A stretch of DNA of 64,000 nt, from assembly GCA_028564675.1 (NCBI GenBank), contig JAOVVO010000138.1:62001-126000 (forward strand), written 5' to 3'. Every line of letters begins with the position of its first letter. Position 1 is the stretch's first letter. The notes under the pieces were generated by a model. That model had not been told where the DNA came from, made no database searches, and was given only the letters and a program-made list of their open reading frames with translations. Position numbers and translations under genes: made by a program. Positions 23,614-36,680 of this stretch are shown piece by piece. This DNA is from Onchocerca lupi (taxonomy: Eukaryota > Nematoda > Chromadorea > Rhabditida > Onchocercidae).

Positions 23614-25837
23614 AATTTCTCATTTATAAACATCATTAAAAATTTGCGCAAGTTGGCATTATTTCATTCCTTGTTTATGTCGATTATTTATAAGACCTTG
23701 GGAAAGAAAAGACTAAAAGTCATCAATGAAACGGCTGAATTCAAAATAAAATTACACGATTTTGAGTTGTTTTCTGTTTTCAATTGCTATTGCAGTCATA
23801 AATTTCACTCTCTCAGTAATGATTTCTTTATTAATTGTTTTATTTATGATAAAGCTCATCAAAATTAAGTATTGTTCAAAATCTTAAAGCTTCAAGCTCT
23901 GCGCACTGACCATCTTCGCGTATCTCAGATCGTAAGGACAGATAATAAAGAGAAAGGACTGTTCTACAACTAGGAAAAAAACTGTATTGATACAGTTTGT
24001 CACCAAACATTCAATAACATGTAAAGCTTGTTTTCCAGTGTTTGGGTGTGAAACCACCAAATCATTTATTCAGTTTGTATTTATACAGTTTTTATGAATC
24101 ATTGTCTTATTTATCATCAATAAATAGCACAACAGATGCGCTAGCAATAAATCTAATTTAAAATGAAAAGTAAATCGGAACTAAAATATGAAAATATTTG
24201 CAAAATGGAAGGGAATTATGGAGAAATAAAGGAAAGCAGCTAGTCCAAATGAATAGGGTGAACAAATACTTTCTCTAATGGTAGGTTATCGATATTTCTA
24301 ATAACTATTAACTGATTCATATAAAGTAAAACTTTGTTTCAGTCAGAAAAATAAAAAAATACAACTTCATGAATTTGGATTTCCATTTTTATAGCTTAGA
24401 ATTCTTTTGGTTAGAACTTTTTGTAAATCCGATAGTTCCGTAATATGTAAATCTTATTGATGGCATGCTAATTCTCAGTGATGCAAGAGTCGTCTAACTT
24501 TTTGATATCACTCAGGTCTCTTTCAGAAAATATTAGTTTGCAACTCTTGGAGCTTTGGACCAAGTACAGTTTTAAAAATGTAGAGAATGGGACTTGTGAC
24601 AATGCCAAGGTGCGAAATTACCACATTTTATTTATCATCACAGTTATTACAATCGTAATTGAAAAGATTAAACAGGTAAAAATAAATTTCGAAATTATGT
24701 GAAGGAAAGAGAAAAATGAAAGACCCGTAATATAATTTTTCATATCAAAATTGTTGCTAATTTACGTTTACATATTTTGTTTTATTGTCGAGAGTTGGAT
24801 TCAATAGTAGATGCTGATCCACTAGAATTGGTATCACCAATTTCATTGTGTTTTGCAAATGATTATGATGCATAATGCTGTTCATTTTTTGAAAAAAAAA
24901 GTGGTATTGAATCAAAAAGATTTCAAGGAACTTTAAAAGTTTTCTCGAAAATTGATAGAAGCTTACATCTAATAAATAAGCTTAATAAGAGCATCTGTGC
25001 TAACTATAAGTTCCGATAGTTATTTGTATATTTTCTGTAACATTTTCGTATCGATGACAATAAATGTTTGTGAAAATTTTGATGAAATGAGACTATCAAA
25101 TTCGCAATGCATGAGAATCTTAGTAGCTGTCAGATGCCGGTAGAAGTGAAGAAAATTTCTATTTAATTAGAAAAAAATACACACAGAAATTGTCCAGCAA
25201 CTAAGCGGGTAAGTGGCAGTATAAAGGTAGGGAATATAAAATCGAGATCCATATCCCTCAAACAGATTAATATCTCATTAGTGAACTGAACACACCTATA
25301 AAGAGAGGAATTCGGGAACTAAATGAATTGAGGAATCTAAGAACTACTTAAGTACAACAATTTCTGAGATCATATATTTTTTCAAATGTGTTCTGAAAAA
25401 AATTTTAAAGCGCATTCGACTGGTTATTTTGTGAAAAGAAACTGATAACGAATGCCAGTCACTCAAAAAATTAATTTTTCAATAATAGAAAGCTGTATAT
25501 AAAATTCTGCCCGCACATTTTTCCAACAAAAAATTTTAAATAACAACAGCAATCAAAACTGGCTTTTGAATTCTCTCCATGAACATAAGACATACAATTC
25601 GCAGCAAGAGTTGTGTTAGATGCTCTCAGAATAAAAATATAACGATTATTATTCACTTAACTTCACTATTTTCCAAACAATTATGCTCTTAAAGACATAA
25701 ATATTAAAAAATATGGTTGCACACATAAGGAAATCCATTGCTTATTTCCCAAAATTTCCAAACATTTTCGATGATATCAATCGAGAAATGTCAGAAAACG
25801 ATAAAAGAACAAAGAGAGAGAGAGAAAGAAGAGAACG

Positions 25838-25935
25838 GTAGTAGTAATAATAAGGTAGTAATAATAATACAGGTAACTGCAGTAGTAGTAGTTCTAAAAG
25901 TATTTATAGTACTAGCAGTAGTATTAGCAGTAGAG
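25838..25935. repeat. Degenerate GTA/ATA trinucleotide stretch
   Basis: Imperfect repeats of AGT, AAT and GTA run for about 100 bases, preceded by a GAGAGA run at 25813-25826. The open frame across it is a by-product of the repeat, not a gene. Confidence 0.8.
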
Positions 25936-26416
25936 TGAAATCAATGATTAGTATAATCGATAGAAGTTAGCAGAGATAACAATAATTGCTGAAGTATAAA
26001 ACATATTAAACAATCGCGTTTTTTACATCTCTTTTCTGCATGTGCTCTTAGAAATGCGATAAACAACAATAAGTTGCAATAATAATAATAATAATAATTT
26101 TTTGATGCGTGTAAACTCAAACGAAAGTGAAATAACCATCTGATTTCCGGCGTTTTTTGCTTCGTATTGGATTTGAACCATCGAAAGGTGGCTTATTCCT
26201 TAAGCAATACTTTCATCACGTGATTTTCATTTTCTGATTACACTGATAAAAATTCGTCGCAAATTTTAATTATCGTTATGTAAGTTAGTATTGGAGAATT
26301 TTCGCGAACAAATTTAAAGTATAAATGTCAGAAATTTTTTTCCTATGTTCAGAATAAGTGAAAAGTAAGTGAAAAAATGGGAGTTTATTTTTAATAATGC
26401 ACGTAAAAATTATGGC

Positions 26417-26422
26417 TTTATT
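26417..26422 (-). promoter_or_regulatory. Poly(A) signal of innexin gene
   Basis: TTTATT on the + strand (AATAAA in gene sense) about 90 bases past the innexin stop codon. Confidence 0.45.
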
Positions 26423-26513
26423 CAGAGAACAATGATCATTTCTCATCAATTTACAGCATTAATTGCTTGTGAAGTAGGACTTGTTCTGACAGCAGTAAGA
26501 TTCATTAAATTCA

Positions 26514-29500
26514 TTAAGTTCCGAATTCAACCCACCTAGTTTGTCCTAATAGCCATGTTTTAAAATTTGCGTCCAATTTGCTTGGACTTTGTGTGACACC
26601 ACCTTCAAACATCTCAATGGGACTCTTTCGCACCCTATAAAAACAAGATTTCATCTTTTTTTTTTTTTTCATTTTTTTAAAATCTGAAATAGCCTAGCGA
26701 AGAAACTTTCAAAAATTCATAATACAGTCAATGCCTTTTTTTGATATTAAAGCAGAAATCCACACACCATATAAACTAGCAGTGATAAAAATAACCTGTC
26801 ATTGAAATTATGCCACAAAGCGACGATCAATTCAGTGGCCATAATATCGCCAGCATGAGCACTTATCATTCTCATGCAAAAGACACCATCATATCCAAGA
26901 AATTTATGCACAAACTTTTTAACAGACTGCCGATCAGTTGCCAGATCCGTCGCTTTTAAATATTTTCGAATGAATTTCATATGCTAAAAAGAATTGTTCA
27001 CTGAGAATTCATCTCACTGACATTGGAAGATAATCTTTTTTCTAGACCTTTCGATATAATTGTTAATAATTTATATCCCTCGACTGCCGCTTTTTATCAA
27101 AGTAAACCGAAATCAGTACGTAATTAAGTGCAAATGCAACTATTTTGTCAGGATGTAACTGGCCATCGATAATGATATTTAGATGTATGCTTCTGTTAAT
27201 CCAGTAATGTTCCAGAAATGTGAAGATGTTCCACATAACATTAAAAAAGTCAAAAGCAAAAAGAACATTTACTTGGCCTGGCAGAAATGACATGAGCATC
27301 CAGTGACCCACGGAAAACATGCTTACTATTGATACCATGAAGTACCAAAACCACAGAAATAAAAATATTTTCTCATTGAACATATTTATCATCAGTACAC
27401 ATTGTACAGTATGATGATGAACATTACCGAGAACACGTACCTGAAATTTGCTGGTCATTTTAACGTGTTAAATGAACACATCATTGACAGCATTTCCTTA
27501 AGAATTAATTTCGAGTAACACTATACTTTCTTGAACATTTCTAACAACTCAATGATACAGTTTGTGGAAATTTATTTGATCAACAGAGCATACCTCAAAA
27601 TCACACATGGTGACGCGGGGAAAATTACCGCTTACTTCCCATTCACGACCGTTGAGCAGATCCTTGAGTATGTGGAAACCATAAAAGATATTATCGGTGC
27701 CGAGGAAAGTGTTCAATAAAAATATCTGCCCAACAACATTAATCAGATATAGCGTTTTGATAAATACGTATAGGCAAGTCACGTAAGAACCCCACCGCTT
27801 ACTGACACACATTCCAGACACATCTGTTACCTGAAATCTTGATAGTAAACAATCTTCTGCTTCCTTACTCTTTGCTATACTCGATTATCAATCCTAGATT
27901 GATCACATCGTTCATTTAAGGACTCTCATTTAATGCAGTGACCAAGTGCTCTAAGAAACAGTTTTAATTCTTTTATCATTTGATATTATTTATTTTTTAC
28001 CTCCCTTTGTATTTCCAGGGCATCTTCCATATGTCCAGCAATAGTTTGCACTGTAGCTGCTCTTGCATCTGCATCCATCATCCTTGCATCACAAGCCATT
28101 TGTGTTAGGCTTTGAACATTAATCCCTGAATTCTGTCATCATTAAATTTCGGTAGTATTTAATTCCTTTTATTCACCGACTCACCAAGGTAAGGAGAAGT
28201 CGTGGCACTGGTATTTTATTTGGACAAGAACTAAACGATATAACTGATCTAGACTAGTCATCTTCAGCAATAATGCTTTCTATATTTGATCGGATCGGTA
28301 CTTCATCAATTGCTGTATTGATTTTTGCCTTCTAATATAACTTATTAATTCATCCGAAATATTTAATTAATGCTGTTCGATATTCGCACAATGGAACTTG
28401 ATAAAAAGGAATTTTTTCAGAAATTTATTAGATTGTTCAACTATTAAGTACATTTAAAGTCGTGATTTTGATTAAATAAGTCGTAAGTACTGGACTGTAT
28501 GATGGTATGCATGTCGATGAAGTATGCATTTGAATTGATGGGAAGGTGTTCGGACGTAATAAGTTTTAAGATGCTTAAAAAAGCATCTTAAAATTAAACA
28601 AAAACGAGGGATAGGAAAAAAGATTTTTATATGCAAATAACTTTTTCGGATAAAGGAATATGATGTTGAAGTTCGTTTCAAGAATGGCCTAAGAAGAAAT
28701 CTGTCGAAAATAAATAAGAGGAATTATAACAGTTCATTAGGACCAATTCAAGAAGCATACTCACTTCTATCCCATATAAGTAAAACAACAAATTTACATT
28801 TAGAAAGATATGAATAACAGATTTTAACAAGAAAATGGCCTTCTAATTCATCTCTTCCAACTTCTTCCACATTTTCTTTTCCTATCTCAATAATTAGAAA
28901 TGCTAATAAAGCTGGGATTCACCTGAGTGCCAGTGTAACAAACCTCTCCACATAATGCATGGAATGTAGAACATCAAAGCCTCAAGAGCGAGTACAAATG
29001 GTACCCATTGGTAGTAGCTAATTTGACGAGCCCTGAAATTGTTCTCCGGAAACTGACAAGATCTATCAGTAATGTAAATGGAATAAAAATATAAAAGCCA
29101 TTTTAAAATATGCTTCTTCACGTTGAGAAAAAATACCTCCTATCGCCATACTCTAGCGGAAAAGCACTTGTTAAAGGCAAATAGTATGTATTTTCCACCC
29201 AACAATAGTTTTCTGTATACTGTTCCCATGCATCCGTAAATTGTGCTGGTACCCAGCATTGGATTGGATACCCTGAAAATTTAAATATGTCTTCACAAAT
29301 TTACATTTAAAGTAAAACAGCGAAACTGAAATTTTGGATTCCACCAATGCACTTGCTTACATAATTAAAGTGAGAAGTTATTTGGGTGCTAAAATCTTAG
29401 CCCCTGCCTCACATCTTCTACACTGTTTAAATGATATCTCAATCACTTATGATTCCGGAATTTTGTTTAGTCTTTTTCCGCAGCATTAAGTTTCCTTGAA

Positions 29501-30110
29501 ATGTTGGGTAGAAACGAATAGTGAAAAGAGAGAGACAGTTCAAAAATCGTTAAGTGCAATGTGGATCCGATCGAATTTCTTCAATCAAAGTGTGATGGAT
29601 AGGCGACACAAAAAGTCAACTCATGTAAAGCATAGTTGATTGATGCTTTAGAAAGCAATAAGATTTATGGTGCAAACTTCTAAGCAGAGAACTTCTTTTG
29701 CTTCGTATCTTTCGCACTTGCCCATATCTATTTCCCTGATAACTTAATCTTGTAGCTGCCTAGCAGCAAATAAAAATCATTAATTCAATTGAGATTTTAG
29801 CTTCTAGATTCATCTTTCCTAGCGTCTCGTCTCTAAGCTATGGAAGCAGTTGCATCATATTGTCATGAACCTTTTTTTTTCTTAAATAAACAGACTCCGG
29901 ATAACGATTGATAAGAAACTCCGATGGGAATGTGCAAACTGCTAATCAGCGAAAAAGAGAGAACTTACCAACATACTGTTTTGCAGAAACGATGATTGCG
30001 AATGCAAAAATAATGGCAGAGGTATAATGGTAATTGAGCTTATCAACAAAATCATCATCAACTCGCGGATGGAGCCCTTTAAAGATGGCCGCCAAGTAAT
30101 AGAGCAGCAT
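26514..30110 (-). CDS. Innexin gap-junction protein
   Basis: Forms invertebrate gap-junction channels or hemichannels between cells. Eight exons on the minus strand join in frame to 408 residues, normal for the family: 30110-29969, 29272-29137, 29032-28923, 28125-28001, 27830-27594, 27440-27273, 26983-26796, 26634-26514. Seen in order: N-terminal HPRVDDDFVDKLNY signature, helix 1, first outer loop with QCWVPAQF and YCWVEN cysteines, the family hallmark YYQWV at the start of helix 2, cytoplasmic loop, helix 3, second outer loop, FPRVTMCDFEVR, helix 4, then a ~90-residue cytoplasmic tail ending WVEFGT without a PDZ motif. The ATG at 30110 (MLLYYLA) fits innexin starts. It resembles the UNC-7/UNC-9 type, but I could not fix the exact orthologue. 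Confidence 0.93.
28564..28593. repeat. Perfect 13-bp inverted repeat in innexin intron
   Basis: TTTTAAGATGCTT and its exact complement are separated by a 4-base loop, inside the intron between innexin exons 3 and 4. Short and AU-rich at the base; probably structural chance or a small palindromic element. Confidence 0.8.
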
Positions 30111-33100
30111 CCCACTGCCACTACTGGCCAATTCTTAAATTCATTTTACATTGAAATTTCCTCAAACATTAAATTATCTTCTTAATTCTGATCTTATTAC
30201 TTCAAATTTACGAATTTTGAAATCCCATTCCCTTGTTAGGATATCACATCAGTATGATTGCATCTAATATATATTGAAAAAACAATGAAGTTTTTAATAA
30301 TGGCGACTATATTTCAGAGTTATCCTGGAAAGTGCTTATCAACTGCGGTACTTGCTAATCATTGTAGAAATACTATTTTTTTGAATAAGCGGACTGAAAA
30401 ATAATGACCTCTACGGAAATTATGTAATATTGATGCTGGTTAACATGAAATAGCAATAGCAGCAACAGTAGATGTTTCCGCTCAGATCTAGAGTAGCCCC
30501 CATTTAAGGGTTGATTTGGCTTGTCAGAGTGATCAGTTATCACGCACGCCGCGATCGTACGTTTTCTGCAAAAATTTCGAAATTTATGATAAAACAGAGC
30601 AAGCATCAGCACGTTTGCGGGATATTTTAAGGAAATACAAAAAACTGGAAAATTGGTAATCTTTGCTGAGAGATTTGGACGAAGGCCGATACTACCAATA
30701 GAATGCTTTCACTAGTCATAGATAAGATAGTCCAAATAAAATATCTGGCAATAATTCATCGGGCTGTCAAACCGGAAAGATTTGAGTAACAGTGAAAAAC
30801 TGGTGAATGTAAGTATTGTGGAATATTCATTGAAAAATGTATAGAAGGCATAGTATGTTTACAATCATTCAGAACATTCAGGCTAATAATAAAAAAAAAA
30901 AAAAAAAAAAGAACATTCCTCTAATTCATTTTTATAGTTCTCTTTTAGCTTTTTTATGAAGAAATTTTTGAAAATTTTAACTAATTAATTATAGAAAAAA
31001 AGAAAAAGCAAAATTTAAACTTATTTACGATTTCTATTTTAATAGCTTTTGCTTATTAATTTAAAGGTGAAATAGGTGTCGATTTAAAAAATCGAATACA
31101 TAGAAAACATGTGAAAGGATAGCTATGTTTAATATAATGGTTTGGATTTAAACTCTTATGTAGAAGACATAATTTACATCATTATTTGATAGCTGAAGAC
31201 TGTGCAAACACAAATAATACAGAAAACATTTAGTGGGATATAATGTATATGAAGCGAAATGGGAATGGAAATTTTAAATATTTTCTCTTAACATAAATGA
31301 TAAAATTAGAAAAAATAGATTGGTGTATATTAATCTCTGACAATTCATCAATGACAGTAACAAAATCAATCAAATTATTTCTGAATTCAATTTTTAGTTT
31401 TCTGAGAAATTCTTATAAAAAATGAAGAATTAAATTTACAACAAAAAAGTTCAAATTAAAGAAAAAAACAATGAAATAAAAAGTATCATCAATCGATGGA
31501 TAGAAGTGTCCCTTTACTCTACTTCACTAGAAAGAATCAAAGGGGAAAAAAAAAAGAGTTACGAAAGAATGAGAGGAGAAATGAAGCCATTTATTAAAAA
31601 GACTCTGTGAGAGTTGGTTGTGATATTTATTGAACATTTTTTACTTCTGTGAGATAAACAGCAAAGCATACACATACATGTCTTCCATCCTGACATAGCT
31701 TCAAAAGTCCTCTTATGAAGACTAATTCGCCTTCGACAAAGATCTCTAAAGAAAACTTTTTGCCATTTGGATTTCATCTACGTCTTCTAAGCTAACTAAT
31801 TTTGAGGAGTAAAGATGCGAAATATGATACTTCAAAAGTTGCCTTAAGTTGAGACGGTTTTTTAATTCCAGAAATGATGTAACGGCTTTGCATCTTTTAG
31901 TATTTAACTCTCGACGGTCAAAATAAAATTATTGCAGATAGATGGTTCTCTTCTCCCTCAAATTATAATTCGAAATTCAGTCTAGCGATATTGTAGTACC
32001 GTTACAAAGATATCTGATAAAAGAATGATTCAATAATTAGGAAAATCTTCAATAAGAAGACAGCCTGGTAAGCTTAATATTTAGTCACGATAGTTAATTT
32101 GGCAGTGTGTCCAACACTCCTTCCTTGCTTTTAAAAAAATGTATTTGTATATGAGATCTTCTTATAGTTTCAATCATCTCAAGCGGAAAGAAGTAGCAGA
32201 GGCTAATAGGATGACAGAATACACAGTAAATCCAAATACCGCGAAATATGTTGAAAATAATCGAAGGAACTAAATTCAAATTTTGCAATTAATAATATAT
32301 TCGAAGGTACTCAACAATAATTCACAACCACAAATGAACAGAAAACATTCATAATAACAATGGGGGAGAATTTATAACTCATAATGTGATCCTTTTTCAA
32401 TGAATTCTAGTATTGTATCTTAAGCTTTTTCGTCAAAAGACGAGACAGGCCAAAATTCTGGCGACAACTACTGTCATAGTCATCATATCTTGTCAAAAAT
32501 TAAAAAAAAAAAATAACTTGGACCAATTTCCAAAGATCTAACGGTTGAAAGAAATTATGGATTCAGGACCTGCACTGTGATTGCTTGATACAATAGAATG
32601 CTTACAACAAAGATTAAACGCATCAATTTAGAAGATCAAGTTTGAAATGCAGGTGATGTATATGAAAGGATTAATGTCCATTAATATTATTTATGCGACA
32701 AATGAAGTGATAGAAGAAAGCTAATAAGTAACTGTTGAATTGTAAAGTTTCAATAATTACTGAACATTGTATTTATAAAAGAATACAAAGCAACTGTTTC
32801 AACAAATTATTCAAATTCATTAGCGTAAACAATCATTGCCATATTAATGCGCTATTAAGCGGTCTTCGAAAATGATTCCTTTTCGAACATGCATGAATAA
32901 CGCAAAGAATTCAATTTTAATGAAATTAACAATTATAATAACTATTTAATCATTTCAGTAAAATGCAATACTGTAATGAGCAAGAATTAACGATACCAGT
33001 ACAGTGGTGGATAATTGGGATTCTTTCCTTCGAGAAGAAAGTGGATAGTTAAAATTCTTTCCTTTCGGATATTATCACTTTAATTGCACTAAAATGAATT

Positions 33101-33570
33101 ACGATATCTTTTCCCGAGAGTTATAACAAACTGGTCAAAGATAAATGATGCATATATAAACTTCCACATTCCAACATTTTGAAAATGCATTCCTTTAAAG
33201 AGTTTAAATTTCCAAGATCAATTCTAAGAAAAAGTAATTAGACCATTCCATTCGAGTTAATTATGAAAACCGTATCTTTTTTTTAAGAGATAAAAGAAAA
33301 CCACCGAGGATGGAAAAGGCAAATTGGTTTGCCAACACCAATTGTGCTTTTCTTGAAAATTCGACGAGCATAATGACTGGAGTTGTAGCTGATGGGTTAT
33401 TCGTCGATCGAAGTTTAACAAGGGAAATCTGTGAAAGGATTGTTAAAAGAAGTTCAATAAGCGAATTTGATGAAAAGACAAAATGAGAGGACTAATGGTA
33501 GGAAGTTGAAAATAGGAAAGAAGAGAAGCGAAGTTGATTTAAAGTAAAATCGAGCAAGCTAACATGATGC

Positions 33571-33606
<36 letters not shown>

Positions 33607-35809
33607 CGTACTTTGGCAAGGTTGCGACTTAAGGGAAGTAATTTGAGTAATAGGTGGGTTTCGCGTAAATAGTTTAGACGCTTTTCTGGCGGGGAATTAC
33701 TTTTAAACTACAATGGAGGTTTTGAAAGAAGATCTACCTATTTTCTCCTGATGAATTAAGCTAAGTAAAGTATATTAAGAATACGTTTATGCAGGTTTCT
33801 AATGAATAAATTGATCAAATCTTCAATCTTCAGCGAGAGAGTGAATGATTTGTTAGCATTTGGAAAAAGTAACCTATATAACAACAATGTCATGCTGCTT
33901 TAAGTTCGTATCCATAAGGACAATGGGAGGCGGAGAATGGACGATGGTTGAAAACAGGGTAAACGGCGAATAATAACAGTTAAAAGGAAAACAGATTAAG
34001 GATTGAGTTCTCTCTAAACTGTTTCTCCCCTCCTTCCAGGCTGCTCCTCCCATCGCTTCTCGCGCTCCGGAGAACATTGATGATCAGGCTGAGCTCAATT
34101 TATCGGGCCATATATACGGGCCTAAGCACCACTGAAGGAGATGCACAATAAAGTTGGTTCTATACAATGCAGTTGTTGGCCCCTCCATTGGGTTCGGTAA
34201 ATATTCTAGGCTCGCGACAATGAGTGAACAGAAATGCAGTAGTGCTCTTTCCCGACATGCTTGTCCACTTTCTGTCAGGCTTATTTCACCTCTTCCTGCT
34301 TCTTTCCCTTTCCTTCCTTCCCTTAAGCACTTGCATGAGCATCGAATTCCCGTTTCACACATTCATTTGACCACCACTTCAACCACAAATATCAATGTCA
34401 CAAATATGTATATAACTTGACAAAGTTGAACAATCTCTATTGATGTTACCAGTTGTCTTCAAATTCCTTCTTTACCTTAAAAATTACGTTGCTATTGATG
34501 TATATTATGATAAATGAATATTTGAATAGCATCCAATTAAATATATATTCATTATCATTTGATAATCAGCACAAACTTATTGATGTTAATTTTAACTGCT
34601 ATCAGTGTTAATGGTGATTGTACATATATACATATACAAATATATTGGTATGACTTCAATATCAATCAACAAATCCTTGACAACACTTTTTTATCACTAC
34701 AAATAGACAAAGTAAACTGAAGCAGATGTGCGTGTATCTGTGGCATCATCATCATTTATTTTTCGCAACGGATTGTGAATAATGTATCAAATAAATTATT
34801 TTTAATAATCGTCATCTGAATAGATTCCAAAATGGAATTAGATATGGTGGAAAAAAAGCAATGAGACGATTAGTTGAATACAATGAGTTTAATGTTCGAA
34901 TTGAAAAAATTCATCTAATGAAACAAAAGTGTTTGTGCATCTAAAATCAGTGCTGAGATAGAATAGAAAATTTTTGCGTGAATAAATGAGTCATTTTATT
35001 ATCTATTTTTAGCACTTGGTTATTCATTTCTCATCTTGACATAGTAGTCTCTCTAGTGGCCGGAATGTCTGCGTCTAGGAGAAATTGGAGAATTGTTAAA
35101 CATTTAGAAAAAAATTTGAAAGAATCAAAGTTTAACAATAAATATTACGCGTTCTAGACAGAGAACCAAACAAAATTTCCAGTCGAGGATATGCAATCAA
35201 TGATGGCATAATTACTCAATAAGACTTCCTTATAAAATCAAGCGACGAGCTACATTGTTCTTCTGAAAATAAGTACCGAGGATTCAATAAATTATAGATA
35301 AATTTGCTTGTTGCTCACAATACTTATCAGGAAAACACTGAAACGATTTCTGAATGTACTTAGCTTGTGGATTTATTTGAACGTTAAAGGAAGTTCATAT
35401 TAGTTCACTTATTATTCTGTTGACATTTTAAGCCAGTTTCAGACTTCCTTCATGCTTAATTATGCATTGAAAATCTATTGCTGCCGACTTTTTCTCTCTT
35501 CAGTACTCAAAATTGTCGTAGCACTTATTGTTTATCTATTGAAATCCTTTAACTTCAGTTCATACTTTTGAAGGAAAAAAAATTCTGATTGCTAATATTT
35601 TAACTACAAGAGCCATAGTACGATTATGAAACATAAGTACTGAGGAAAATTTCAGTCAGTTAAGGAATCGAACTCCAAATTTTCAACTTTGTTATTTATT
35701 CTGTTAGTTTGTAATCAAGGCAAGAAAACATCAAGACTCGAAGCTACTTTTTAACATATTTAACTGCACTTGTTCTATTTTGTTTGTCGCCTGATTGATG
35801 CATCATTAA
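30111..35809. other. Intergenic upstream of innexin
   Basis: About 5.7 kb with no recognised coding exon. It contains the innexin promoter side, a (GAT)n microsatellite at 33564-33606, weak direct repeats near 33006-33070, and a GC-richer, purine/pyrimidine-skewed block at about 33900-34400 with frames open on both strands but no recognisable protein. An open frame at 31559-31777 (minus) looks mildly coding but has no partner exons. Confidence 0.55.
33564..33606. repeat. (GAT)n microsatellite
   Basis: About 14 GAT/ATG units in a row, preceded by GATGC. A related short (ATC)n run lies at 37514-37536 and another at 59883-59900. Confidence 0.95.
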
Positions 35810-36680
35810 TTAGATTAGTGCAAAAGTAATTGCGGTTTTCTTTGTTACTTAATATATTCGGATGCATTTTCAAATAGGCATATCTATCTTATATACCATT
35901 TTAATGCTCACTCCTTGCTTTCGCGTTTTTTCTTTTGCTAATGACTTATTATTTGCTGTATATAATGATGGGCTAAAAAGATCACGTTAGACAAAAAGTG
36001 GTTCTTTTTTATTTGAATTCAAAATGACAACGGAAAACTTACAATATTAACAATGTTTGGCCTTAAAACTACTTACAGAAACTTGAAATTTCCCAACGGA
36101 CAGTGAAGTAACAATTCAGACATTTTGGAATGGAGACAAGAGACTTGAATTGAAAAGTATAGTGACCAGCGATCAGAAATTGACAGCGATCAGTTGAATA
36201 GTCATCGACCCCTTATATTGAATGAAAAGTTGTCGACGAGTCAAACGTCGACTTTCTGAGTTGCTTGACATTTGAAATAAACTAGAAAAATGAGAAAAGT
36301 CCGATCAGTGAGTGTTTTATCGGCCAAAAGAACGAGAAAAATCGCCGTTTGAATTGCTGTCTTCTCTTATTCCATGCAATAACAACGAGCCATTTCTTGA
36401 TCGAATGCGATGTACGATGAAAAGTAGACTGAATAAAACTTAGCGGCAACTCAATAGTTGGACGGAAAAAAGACTCTAAAGCACTTTTGAAGATGCAATT
36501 ATTTTCGCATCAAACTAATAAAACAGTTTCTATCATATTTTTATTTGAGTTCAACATGACATCCGTATTGGCACTTTAGAAAAATCTTCAGGATGAAAAT
36601 CGGTAGAAAGAATAACTTGCACTATTTTGCAGAATATGATGATAAAGCGATCAAAATGGTGATCACTTAAAGAAATATGA
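35810..36680 (+). mobile_element. Degenerate mariner-type transposon remnant
   Basis: The left end (35810-35840) reads TTAGATTAGTGCAAAAGTAA followed by TTGCGGTTTTC, the classic mariner terminal repeat, next to a TA. Downstream the sequence keeps eroded traces of a mariner transposase: a frame giving NNNEPFLDR near 36385-36412, then a broken version of the CDEKW-type catalytic block about 36413-36440 (with a stop in place of Trp), and further blurred motifs toward 36650. Stops and frame changes occur throughout, so it cannot encode active transposase. No matching right terminal repeat was found, so the 3' boundary is approximate. Confidence 0.8.

Larger units (their letters stand above)
23211..26513. 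other. Intergenic, peroxidase to innexin
   Basis: About 3.3 kb, very AT-rich, holding the upstream region of the peroxidase and the 3' flank of the innexin gene. Beyond the 36-bp duplication and the (GTA)-rich stretch listed separately, only short frames were seen, none with splice context or recognisable protein. Confidence 0.6.

Noticed and set aside
34084..34420. Open frames on both strands near 34.2 kb
   Set aside because: Purine/pyrimidine skew explains the lack of stops; translations are low in information.
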